From an uncultured Clostridia bacterium (GTDB lineage Bacteria > Bacillota_A > Clostridia > Peptostreptococcales > Anaerovoracaceae): DNA of 8,379 nt. A program made the translations under genes and the position numbers. The stretch spans positions 1 to 8,379 of the forward strand of contig CAMCER010000024.1 of NCBI GenBank assembly GCA_945873875.1, in the 5' to 3' direction. Under the pieces are notes generated by a model, which was not told the DNA's origin, did no database searches, and worked only from the letters and a program-made list of their open reading frames with translations. Shown in pieces: positions 1 through 7,080 of the stretch (within the stretch, counting starts at the first letter, position 1; each line of letters opens with the position of its first letter).

Positions 1-445
<445 letters not shown>

Positions 446-450
446 TTATA

Positions 451-472
451 TCACTTGCTGATCACTTGCTGA
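451..472. repeat. Exact 11-bp tandem duplication across the pcrA stop codon
   Basis: The unit TCACTTGCTGA (plus strand) occurs twice head to tail, at 451-461 and 462-472, and the period continues for two more bases. On the minus strand this duplicates the last codons and the TGA stop of pcrA. The protein end (KISK, stop) is unchanged because the second copy falls after the stop. It looks like a small slippage or duplication event that lengthened the pcrA-ligA spacer from about 20 to 31 bp. Confidence 0.9.
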
Positions 473-2663
473 TCTTCCGCAGAGGCGCCAGTTCAGCCAC
501 CAGTTTCTTGGTCCCGACCTGACTGAACATTACTGTGACGGTCTTGCCGTCAGTATCCAGCACCACGCCTTCTCCGAACTTGGCGTGCTTCACTTCATCG
601 CCGCTTTCAAATGTTTCCTGATTCTTCTTCGCCGAGGCTGCCACGGCTTTTCTGGCCATAGCAAGCTGATCGAATGGGTCGATGGCAGGTGTCCTGCTGT
701 ATCCGTCTTCACGCAGCACTTCCCTGTCTTTCTTTTTATATACCGCCATGCCGTCCAGAAGTGTCGGGTCAAGCTCCCTGAGAAACTGTGACTCTCTGGT
801 GACATTGAGGTTGCCGTAGAGCATCCTGGTCTCTGCGCTGCTCAGGAAAAGTCTTTCCTTTGCTCTGGTCATGCCTACGTAACAAAGACGCCTCTCCTCT
901 TCCAGCTTTCTCTCATCTTCAAAGGATCTCCATCCCGGAAACAGTCCGTCTTCCATGCCCGGCATGAAAACTATCGGAAACTCTAAACCTTTGGCGCTGT
1001 GCATGGTCATGAGCACCACCGCGTCCTCATCCGGATCGTGGTTGTCGATATCAGCCATCAGCGCTATCTTTTCCATGAACTCCTCAAGAGTTATGTCTTT
1101 ATCTGCCTCTTCAAAATCATATATGACCGACTTGAATTCCAGCAGGTTCTCTATCTTTGAAGACGCCTCCACTGTATTCTGAGCCTCAAGGGCCGCTATA
1201 TACCCGGACCTTTCAATGAGCCCGTCATATATATCTGACACCCTGAGATTTTCTTTCTCATTTCTGTAATCATCGATGACCTTCGTGAATTCATCTATGC
1301 TCTTTGAAGCCTTCGCAGACAGCGAAGAAACCACTTCTTCATCTTTAAGCACGTCGAAGAGGCTCTCACCCCTGACGGATGCAAGGGTCCTGAGTTTTTC
1401 AAGAGTCTTAGCTCCTATCCCCCTCTTCGGCTCGTTTATTATCCTGATCAGAGCCAGGTCATCGTCTTTGTCCTGCACCATGCGCATGTAACACATGATG
1501 TCCTTTACTTCTTTTCTGTCGTAGTATCTCAGTCCGCCCAGTACTCTGTAGGGTATCCCCTGTGCAGAGAGGGCTTCCTCGAAATTCCTCGACTGTGCGT
1601 TCATCCGGTAAAGGATGGCAAAATCGCTGTAACGTCTGTCCTTAGTCTTGTATTTATCTATGAGATACGCCACATGATGAGCCTCCAGCTTTTCATTCTC
1701 AGCTCTCATGTAGTTTATCTTCTCGCCTTTGTCCTTTGATGTCCAGAGCTTCTTGTCCTTCCTGTCCCTGTTATGGGATATGACTGAATGTGCGCAGTCC
1801 AGGATGTTTCCCGTGGATCTGTAGTTTTCCTCCAGCTTGATGGTCACAGCGTCTGGAAAGTCCTTCTCAAAGTCAAGTATATTCCTTAGGTCTGCCCCGC
1901 GCCACTGGTAGATGCACTGGTCATCATCGCCCACTACACAGATGTTCTGATGCTCGCGTGCAAGGGCCTTTATGAATCTGTACTGTATATGGTTGGTATC
2001 CTGGTACTCGTCCACCATTATGTATCTGAACCTGTTCCTGTACTCCTGAAGCACCTGGGGGTTTCTCTCAAAAAGTATCACCGCGTTAAGGAGCAGATCG
2101 TCAAAGTCCATGGCGTTGTTTGATCTTAAGGTCCTCTCGTATCTGTCATACACCTGATAGATGATCTTGCTTCTGGGATTCTCGCCTTCTGCCTCCAGAT
2201 ACTTTTCCGGAGTCTCAAGCCTCTCCTTGCATTTGCTTATGACTGAGAGCATGTAGGCAGGTGAATACTTCTTGGTGTCCAGCCCCAGTTCCTTTATGAT
2301 GTCCTTCACCACTGTCTTCTGGTCAGAAGGGTCGTACACAGCAAAAGAGCTGGAATACCCTAAAAGATCTGCGTGTCTTCTGAGTATCCGCAGGCATGCG
2401 GCGTGGAAAGTCATTATCCACATGTTGAGATCAGTCCCTGTAAGAGCTTCCACTCTCTCGCGCATCTCGCCTGCCGCTTTATTGGTAAAAGTCACCGCCA
2501 GTATGTTATACGGCGGCACGTGTTCGTTTATGATAAGATTGGCGATCCTGTGAGTCATGGTCGCCGTCTTGCCGCTTCCGGCTCCGGCCAGTATAAGGAG
2601 CGGGCCTTCTTTATGGAGCGCAGCCTTCTTCTGCTGCGGGTTGAGATTATCCAGTGATAACAT
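462..2663 (-). CDS. pcrA: ATP-dependent 3'-5' DNA helicase PcrA (UvrD/Rep family)
   Basis: This is a superfamily 1A helicase of 733 residues, the usual length for PcrA. It unwinds DNA in repair and plasmid replication and strips proteins and stalled polymerase from DNA. All motifs are present in order: Q motif LNPQQ (7-11), Walker A GAGSGKT (27-33), Ia VTFTNKAAGEM (57-67), Walker B DEYQDTN (218-224), III GDDDQCIYQWRG (245-256), IV NYRST (280-284), V TMHSAKGLEFP (553-563) and VI YVGMTRAKERL (595-605). The C-terminus (from about 688, GDEVKHAKFGEGVV) is the Tudor-like domain that in PcrA/UvrD binds RNA polymerase. Start choice: an in-frame GTG at 2675 would give four extra residues, but its first base is the last G of the AGGAGG that must serve as Shine-Dalgarno. 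ATG 2663 is therefore preferred. The gene lies 15 bp after the protease gene, and ligA follows at 31 bp. No key residue is missing. Confidence 0.97.
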   Translation of the reverse strand: MLSLDNLNPQQKKAALHKEGPLLILAGAGSGKTATMTHRIANLIINEHVPPYNILAVTFTNKAAGEMRERVEALTGTDLNMWIMTFHAACLRILRRHADLLGYSSSFAVYDPSDQKTVVKDIIKELGLDTKKYSPAYMLSVISKCKERLETPEKYLEAEGENPRSKIIYQVYDRYERTLRSNNAMDFDDLLLNAVILFERNPQVLQEYRNRFRYIMVDEYQDTNHIQYRFIKALAREHQNICVVGDDDQCIYQWRGADLRNILDFEKDFPDAVTIKLEENYRSTGNILDCAHSVISHNRDRKDKKLWTSKDKGEKINYMRAENEKLEAHHVAYLIDKYKTKDRRYSDFAILYRMNAQSRNFEEALSAQGIPYRVLGGLRYYDRKEVKDIMCYMRMVQDKDDDLALIRIINEPKRGIGAKTLEKLRTLASVRGESLFDVLKDEEVVSSLSAKASKSIDEFTKVIDDYRNEKENLRVSDIYDGLIERSGYIAALEAQNTVEASSKIENLLEFKSVIYDFEEADKDITLEEFMEKIALMADIDNHDPDEDAVVLMTMHSAKGLEFPIVFMPGMEDGLFPGWRSFEDERKLEEERRLCYVGMTRAKERLFLSSAETRMLYGNLNVTRESQFLRELDPTLLDGMAVYKKKDREVLREDGYSRTPAIDPFDQLAMARKAVAASAKKNQETFESGDEVKHAKFGEGVVLDTDGKTVTVMFSQVGTKKLVAELAPLRKISK

Positions 2664-2674
2664 GAGATGCCGCA

Positions 2675-2680
2675 CCTCCT
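2675..2680 (-). promoter_or_regulatory. Shine-Dalgarno of pcrA, overlapping the upstream stop codon
   Basis: AGGAGG on the minus strand shares its first two bases with the TAG stop (2679-2681) of the protease gene and lies 11 bases before ATG 2663. It rules out the in-frame GTG at 2675, whose G is part of the site. The layout suggests translational coupling. Confidence 0.75.
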
Positions 2681-3428
2681 ACAGTATGATCGGTATGCCG
2701 AAGATATCGAAGAGGAATCCCATGCATCCGAATACGGCTGGTGACAGTATCCTGCTGACAAAGCCGAGGAAAAGCAGCACCAGCAGTATCCACTGTCCGT
2801 AGTTGTAGGCTACACGGTAAAACTCGGTATTCTTCAGATTGAATATCTCCACGATGATGTTGAATCCGTCCAGAGGCGGCACCGGTATCAGGTTGAATAT
2901 CATCAGCACCAGATTGATCTGTATCACATAAAAGATCATCAGCTGCAGGAAATATCTGAAGTCCTGGGTCCCCGAAGACGAAAGACCGAAAGCAGACCCC
3001 ATGGTGCTCATGACTATCTTCAGTATAAGGGTGAATACTACTGCCAGAAGCAGGTTCATGAGGACACCTGCAACTGAAACGATCAGTTCGTCCCTTCTTC
3101 TCTTTCTGAAACGGGTCGGGTCTATCTGCACGGGTTTTCCCCAGCCGAATCCGCAGAATATCAGCGCTATCAGTCCGAAGGGCTCGATATGCGCGATCGG
3201 GTTCACAGTAAGTCTTCCCTGAAGTCTGGGAGTGCTGTCTCCCAGTTTATCTGCGGCAAAGGCATGTCCGAATTCGTGGAACGACAGTCCTATTATGACT
3301 CCCGGAAGGAGCAGGATCGTGCTGATTATCCATGCCTTGGGATCGCTGAATTCCCCGGACCTGTAGCTCTGAAGGAGCATCAGACCCAGAAACAGTATAA
3401 GCATTATATTTACCGGTGATCTTCTCAA
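2679..3428 (-). CDS. Site-2 protease family membrane metalloprotease (peptidase M50)
   Basis: This is a small intramembrane zinc protease of 249 residues. The zinc-binding HExxH is HEFGH at 51-55 within a hydrophobic segment (about 33-55). The conserved NPIAH follows at 76-80, SVAGVLMN at 118-125, and the second metal-binding motif NLIPVPPLDG at 179-188, with D187 the expected third ligand. About five to six membrane segments are visible, and there is no PDZ domain. This matches the short YwhC-like M50 group common in Firmicutes rather than RseP or SpoIVFB. The natural substrate of this group is not established, and I infer none. Start: TTG at 3428 has AAAAGGAG eight bases upstream, whereas the first ATG (3404) is over 30 bases from any such site, so TTG is preferred. 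It lies 19 bp after cls and 15 bp before pcrA. The family assignment is firm, the biological role open. Confidence 0.9.
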   Translation of the reverse strand: MRRSPVNIMLILFLGLMLLQSYRSGEFSDPKAWIISTILLLPGVIIGLSFHEFGHAFAADKLGDSTPRLQGRLTVNPIAHIEPFGLIALIFCGFGWGKPVQIDPTRFRKRRRDELIVSVAGVLMNLLLAVVFTLILKIVMSTMGSAFGLSSSGTQDFRYFLQLMIFYVIQINLVLMIFNLIPVPPLDGFNIIVEIFNLKNTEFYRVAYNYGQWILLVLLFLGFVSRILSPAVFGCMGFLFDIFGIPIIL

Positions 3429-3436
3429 AATATTTT

Positions 3437-3444
3437 CTCCTTTT
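3437..3444 (-). promoter_or_regulatory. Shine-Dalgarno supporting the TTG start of the M50 protease gene
   Basis: AAAAGGAG on the minus strand lies eight bases before TTG 3428, in the 19-bp gap after cls. It is the reason to accept a non-ATG start for this gene. Confidence 0.75.
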
Positions 3445-3447
3445 AGT

Positions 3448-4914
3448 TTATAAAATATCTGAAAGCAGACGGGCTATGGTCTCTTTCAGCTGTATCCAGC
3501 CCGATCTGTTCTGATAATCTTCAAGTGTCAGTTCATGGCAGAGTGTCATATCCTCCACGAACCTGTCCTCCAGTTTCCCGGCCACTTTCGAATCGTATAT
3601 GAAGGCATTGGCCTCGAAATTCAAGGTAAAGCTCCTTCTGTCGAAGTTGGCCGAACCCACACTGGCCACCTGTCCGTCAGCGACTATGGTCTTGGAGTGG
3701 AGAAAACCGTTGTCATATATGAAAATTCTCACTCCCGACCTGAGCAGATCGCCTACATACCAGTATGTAGCCCAGTATACCATGATATGATCCGGCATAC
3801 AGGGTATCATTATCTTTACATCCACACCGGAAAGCGCTGCCATCTTCAGGGATTCCTGTATGCTGGCATCCGGTACGAAGTACGGCGTCTGAAGGCATAC
3901 GCTCTTCTGGGCGGAAGTTATCATCTTCATGTAGGCCCGTTTTACTTCTTCCTTAGTGGAGTCCGGGCCGCTGGATACTATCTGCATCCCGGTATTTCCC
4001 ATCTTCCTGAATGGCGTGTAATATATCTCCTCCAGAGGTATGGCCTCCCCGCTGGCGAATCTCCAGTCCACCAGGAATCTGGCATTCATGTCCTGTACAC
4101 CGCTGCCTTTGACGCGCAGATGTGTATCTCTCCAGTATCCGAACTTTTTCTTCAGTCCCAGATACTCTTTAGCGATGTTGAAACCTCCGATATATCCGAC
4201 TTCATTGTCCAGGACAACGATCTTCCGGTGATTCCTGTAATTAAGTTTTATGTTAATGTATTTCAGTTTAGGCGGGAAGAAATACGCTACTTTCCCTCCT
4301 GCCTTTATCAGGTCAGAAAGCAGGTAGTCGTTCATGCTCCTGCTTCCCATGGCATCCACCAGGAACCTCACTTCGACGCCTTCCTCAGCTTTTTTCGTCA
4401 GTGCGTCTATGAGCCTGCGCCCTACTATGTCGTTCTTTACTATGAAGAACATGACGTTGATGGTGTTTTTCGCCTTCTTTATATCATCCAGCAGACGGCT
4501 GAACATATACGTGCCGTCTGTGAATATATCCACATCGTTATCCTGGGTATAGTAGGCATTGGCATAGGTCGCGTTCAGCGTTATCATGTCTTCCCAGAGC
4601 TCGCCGCTGCTTCCTTCAGAGAAATCGAAAGACCCGTTTCTCATGTCATCCATCTGATTCTGCAGCGCGTGGCTTATGTAGTCCTCTTCTTCCCTTGTCA
4701 GCCTGAATATCTTCTTTTTCGCGATGTTCTGCGAGAAAATCACGTAAAGAATTATGCCAAATATGGGTACCAGAAGAAGTATCATTATCCAGGCAGCTGT
4801 GGCTGCCGGCGTTTTTCTCTCAAGGAAGATGATGACAAAGACCATGACAATATTCACGATAAGCAGTATCGTGCCGAAATGCAATGATCCCAGATCCATG
4901 TAAAACGGAAACAT
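3448..4914 (-). CDS. cls: Cardiolipin synthase (phospholipase D superfamily)
   Basis: This membrane-bound enzyme condenses two phosphatidylglycerol molecules to cardiolipin and glycerol. At 488 residues it is the standard length for bacterial Cls. Two N-terminal membrane helices (about 13-31 and 41-60) precede two phospholipase-D domains, each with an intact HKD motif: H229-x-K231-x4-D236 (HRKIVVLD) followed by YIGGFNIAKEY, and H406-x-K408-x4-D413 (HSKTIVAD) followed by SVGSANFDRRS. Start: ATG 4914, with AGGAAGG seven bases upstream. It sits 25 bp after the PAP2 gene and is the fifth and last gene of the lipid block. No pgsA, the source of its usual PG substrate, lies in the window. The neighbourhood of PE-making genes raises the possibility that it uses PE as partner substrate, as E. 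coli ClsC does, but nothing in the sequence shows this. The long plus-strand reading frame opposite it is an artefact of codon usage. Confidence 0.95.
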   Translation of the reverse strand: MFPFYMDLGSLHFGTILLIVNIVMVFVIIFLERKTPAATAAWIMILLLVPIFGIILYVIFSQNIAKKKIFRLTREEEDYISHALQNQMDDMRNGSFDFSEGSSGELWEDMITLNATYANAYYTQDNDVDIFTDGTYMFSRLLDDIKKAKNTINVMFFIVKNDIVGRRLIDALTKKAEEGVEVRFLVDAMGSRSMNDYLLSDLIKAGGKVAYFFPPKLKYINIKLNYRNHRKIVVLDNEVGYIGGFNIAKEYLGLKKKFGYWRDTHLRVKGSGVQDMNARFLVDWRFASGEAIPLEEIYYTPFRKMGNTGMQIVSSGPDSTKEEVKRAYMKMITSAQKSVCLQTPYFVPDASIQESLKMAALSGVDVKIMIPCMPDHIMVYWATYWYVGDLLRSGVRIFIYDNGFLHSKTIVADGQVASVGSANFDRRSFTLNFEANAFIYDSKVAGKLEDRFVEDMTLCHELTLEDYQNRSGWIQLKETIARLLSDIL

Positions 4915-4939
4915 CTCTGTTCCTTCCTTTCCCCTTCTA

Positions 4940-5605
4940 TCAGGCCTTTGCTTTCTCCGTTATATTCTTTCTTACAATGTCCATTACCGGTATCAGCACC
5001 AGGGCAAGTCCTACCCCTGCGATGAGATCCAGTATGGAGTGCTGCTTTATGAGCAGAGTGGATATGCAGATCAGCACGGCAATGATCACTGCCGCGATCT
5101 TCGCCCAGGCCTTCCCCCTGAAATGCCTGCTGCGAAGTATACCGACGCATACCACAGTCGCTTCGTAGCAATGCATGCTGGGCAGCACGCTGTAGGGTCC
5201 GTCAGCATTGAACATCCACCTGAGCATGCCGCTGCACAAGTCATTTCCCTCTATCACCTCGGGGCGGAATCCTATCTCTGTAGGATAGATGAAAAACACA
5301 AGACAGCAGATGATCAGCCCTGTCATATCATATATGCCCGTATCCACCAGATCCTTGTGATCATGGCAGAGATATACCAGATAAGATGCTATGACGAAGA
5401 CATACCAGAACGCGTACGGCAGTACGAATCCCTTTATGAAAGGAAGCTGCAGGTCAAAATCCGTCTGTACCATATGCCTTTCCATGTCCAGTCTGCCCGG
5501 TATAAGGTAAATGAAATGCAGAATGAAAATGGTGACGGGCACTATGATTATCAGCGGCAGTTTATTCCTGAATCTGCTGGTTTTGTCTGTTATTAGCTGT
5601 ACCAA
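4940..5605 (-). CDS. PAP2-superfamily membrane phosphatase or headgroup transferase (Aur1-like active site)
   Basis: This is a 221-residue protein with about six membrane segments. The PAP2 histidines are recognisable: PSMH at 142-145 (C2 motif, usually PSGH) and ST-x5-H189-x3-D193 (C3 motif, usually SR-x5-H-x3-D). The C1 motif KxxxxxxRP keeps only RP (114-115); its lysine is not at the expected place. PSMH with a QHSxLD-type third motif recalls the PAP2 branch containing Aur1/inositol phosphorylceramide synthases and many Firmicute proteins called simply PAP2 family. It could dephosphorylate phosphatidylglycerophosphate, phosphatidate or undecaprenyl diphosphate, or transfer a lipid headgroup; the sequence does not decide. 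Start: TTG 5605, with GGGGGAG only four bases upstream, is the best available, since no ATG occurs before residue 41, beyond the first membrane segment. It overlaps the end of psd by 44 bp and precedes cls by 25 bp. Family is firm, reaction open, and the exact start is moderately sure. Confidence 0.85.
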   Translation of the reverse strand: MVQLITDKTSRFRNKLPLIIIVPVTIFILHFIYLIPGRLDMERHMVQTDFDLQLPFIKGFVLPYAFWYVFVIASYLVYLCHDHKDLVDTGIYDMTGLIICCLVFFIYPTEIGFRPEVIEGNDLCSGMLRWMFNADGPYSVLPSMHCYEATVVCVGILRSRHFRGKAWAKIAAVIIAVLICISTLLIKQHSILDLIAGVGLALVLIPVMDIVRKNITEKAKA

Positions 5606-6449
5606 TTTTCTCCCCCATTTTTACCAGAGTCTCTGATCCGTTCTCCGTGTTTTCAAAAAATTCTTCATCGATAAGTGCTGCATCTTTGCTGAGCAGCAGT
5701 ATTATCGTTGATCCGCCGAAGAGGAACATCCCCTTCTCGCGCCCCTTCTTTATATCGCACACTCTCTGATAGTTCCTGATCTTCCCCACCATGAGAGCGC
5801 CTACTTCTATCTGTGTCACCCTGCCGAAATTCTCGGTGTCCATTACCGTGTACTCTCTTGAATTCTGTACGAACACCGGGTCGTTTCTCAGCGCGATGGG
5901 CTGAACTGTATGCAGACGTCCTCTTATATGGATATTATCTCCTTTGCTGCCGTCGTCCACATAACAGTATCTGTGGTAATCATCCACACAGAGCCTGAAA
6001 ACAAGTGCCGTGCCACCTCTGTAGCTTTTCGCCAGATCCCCGTCATTTACAAGGTCAGCCACGCTGTAGGTGCTGTTCTTGATGCTGAAGACTGTTTCAT
6101 CATCTATCGGAAATGCTGTGAGCCTGCCGTCACATGGCGCTATCAGCGCCTCAGGTCTTAAGTCTACGGGCCGGGCATTTTCTCTTATCTTCCTGGTGAA
6201 GAACTCATTGAAGGTCCCGTATGAACCCACCCGTCCGTAGTCATGCATGTCTATGTCGTTTTTACGTATGAATCCTTTTATGAACGGCCTGGAAAGGCTG
6301 CTGCTCATAAAGACGCCTGCGATCTTTGAAAAAACAGGCAGCGTTATTATCTTCAGAAGGAACCTTCCTGCCGGATTCTCAGAAAGGAACCGCAGCAGGC
6401 CGGATACCTGAAGCGTGTCCATCTTCTCAGTCTGTCTTCTATGCTCCAT
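5562..6449 (-). CDS. psd: Phosphatidylserine decarboxylase proenzyme
   Basis: This pyruvoyl enzyme converts phosphatidylserine to phosphatidylethanolamine at the membrane, the step after PssA. The length is 295 residues. The self-cleavage motif is GGST at 245-248 (FLFGGSTII), with cleavage expected between G246 and S247. That gives a beta chain of 246 and an alpha chain of 49 residues. The other triad members are visible as D107 (APCDGRL) and H159 (DDYHRY). The N-terminus (NPAGRFLLK, LSRPFIKGFI, TFNEFFTRKI) matches clostridial Psd, where GGST replaces the LGST of E. coli. Start: ATG 6449, within the end of pssA (11-bp overlap), with AAAGGG eight bases upstream; M10 lacks a properly spaced site. 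The last dozen residues (TANNRQNQQIQE) are polar and lie over the start of the PAP2 gene. Transcribed with pssA, it completes the PE branch. The identification is secure. Confidence 0.96.
   Translation of the reverse strand: MEHRRQTEKMDTLQVSGLLRFLSENPAGRFLLKIITLPVFSKIAGVFMSSSLSRPFIKGFIRKNDIDMHDYGRVGSYGTFNEFFTRKIRENARPVDLRPEALIAPCDGRLTAFPIDDETVFSIKNSTYSVADLVNDGDLAKSYRGGTALVFRLCVDDYHRYCYVDDGSKGDNIHIRGRLHTVQPIALRNDPVFVQNSREYTVMDTENFGRVTQIEVGALMVGKIRNYQRVCDIKKGREKGMFLFGGSTIILLLSKDAALIDEEFFENTENGSETLVKMGEKIGTANNRQNQQIQE
5610..5616 (-). promoter_or_regulatory. Candidate Shine-Dalgarno for the TTG start of the PAP2 gene, inside psd
   Basis: GGGGGAG on the minus strand lies four bases before TTG 5605, within the psd coding sequence. 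The spacing is short, so initiation may be weak or depend on ribosomes terminating psd 44 bp further on. It is the only plausible site before the first membrane segment of the PAP2 protein. Confidence 0.5.
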
Positions 6450-7080
6450 AATGTATTCCCTTTGCCATCATCACCAGCAGCGCTGAGCCGAAGATGATGA
6501 GCAGTGCCATGAATATCCCGCTGGGTTTTCTCATCCTGAAGTTGAGGATGAACAGTATGGCTGTAACTACCATGACTGCCGCGTAAACTATCTCGAAATA
6601 CGGCTCGAAGAAGTGACCTACTATGTAAAGTGCCGGGATTATTATCGCCGCTGAAGTCACAGGAAGTCCTGTGTATTCTTTCCGTCTTTCTCCTGTCTCA
6701 AGCTGCCTGTCTTCCTCTGTCACATTGAAAAACGCCAGTCTGGTCAGAGCTGCCATCACATAGAAGAAGAAAACAGCTATGTACCACCAGTGTCTCATTC
6801 CCAGAGTATAGCCGATGACTGTGGGAAGAACTCCGAAGCAGACGATATCGCTGAGAGAGTCCAGCTGGATGCCGAAGCGTTCCTCCTGCCTGCTCCTCTC
6901 TTTCGTTCTGGCGACTTTACCGTCGAAGGCGTCGCATATGCCTGATATCATCAGACAGTAGACTGCAGCCTCCGGTATGCCCTTTATGGCGAAATATATG
7001 CCGAAGACCGTAGACAAAAGCGATATGTGCGTCAGAAGCACGGTGTAATTGAAGTATCCTATGAATGGTTTCTTTTTCAT
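6439..7080 (-). CDS. pssA: CDP-diacylglycerol--serine O-phosphatidyltransferase (phosphatidylserine synthase)
   Basis: This integral membrane CDP-alcohol phosphatidyltransferase joins CDP-diacylglycerol and L-serine to give phosphatidylserine and CMP. At 213 residues it has about six to seven membrane helices. The family signature is present: D50, D53-G54, A57-R58, G70, D74, D78 (CDAFDGKVAR then FGIQLDSLSD). R114 in RLAFFNV and the YTGLP segment (136-140) favour serine over other alcohol acceptors. Between AR and the conserved G there are 11 residues, not the eight of B. subtilis PssA, a small charged insertion (KERSRQEE) that I recall in clostridial homologues. Start: ATG 7080 overlaps the TGA of the preceding gene (ATGA), with AAAGGGG seven bases upstream. 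psd follows with an 11-bp overlap, which strongly supports the serine/PE assignment. Confidence 0.94.
   Translation of the reverse strand: MKKKPFIGYFNYTVLLTHISLLSTVFGIYFAIKGIPEAAVYCLMISGICDAFDGKVARTKERSRQEERFGIQLDSLSDIVCFGVLPTVIGYTLGMRHWWYIAVFFFYVMAALTRLAFFNVTEEDRQLETGERRKEYTGLPVTSAAIIIPALYIVGHFFEPYFEIVYAAVMVVTAILFILNFRMRKPSGIFMALLIIFGSALLVMMAKGIHYGA

Noticed and set aside
3535..4887. A 450-codon open reading frame on the plus strand, opposite cls
   Set aside because: Its codons are in exact register with those of cls, so a stop would arise only where cls uses TTA, CTA or TCA, which are rare there. The protein is rich in His and Tyr with no recognisable domain, while cls has full HKD motifs, a Shine-Dalgarno and operon context.
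4915..4939. Possible regulatory element between the PAP2 gene and cls
   Set aside because: The gap is 25 bp of purine-rich sequence that is accounted for by the cls Shine-Dalgarno.
5039..5596. A 185-codon plus-strand frame opposite the PAP2 gene
   Set aside because: It is also in codon register with the sense gene and explained by the same scarcity of TTA/CTA/TCA. No domain is seen, and the sense strand carries the PAP2 motifs.
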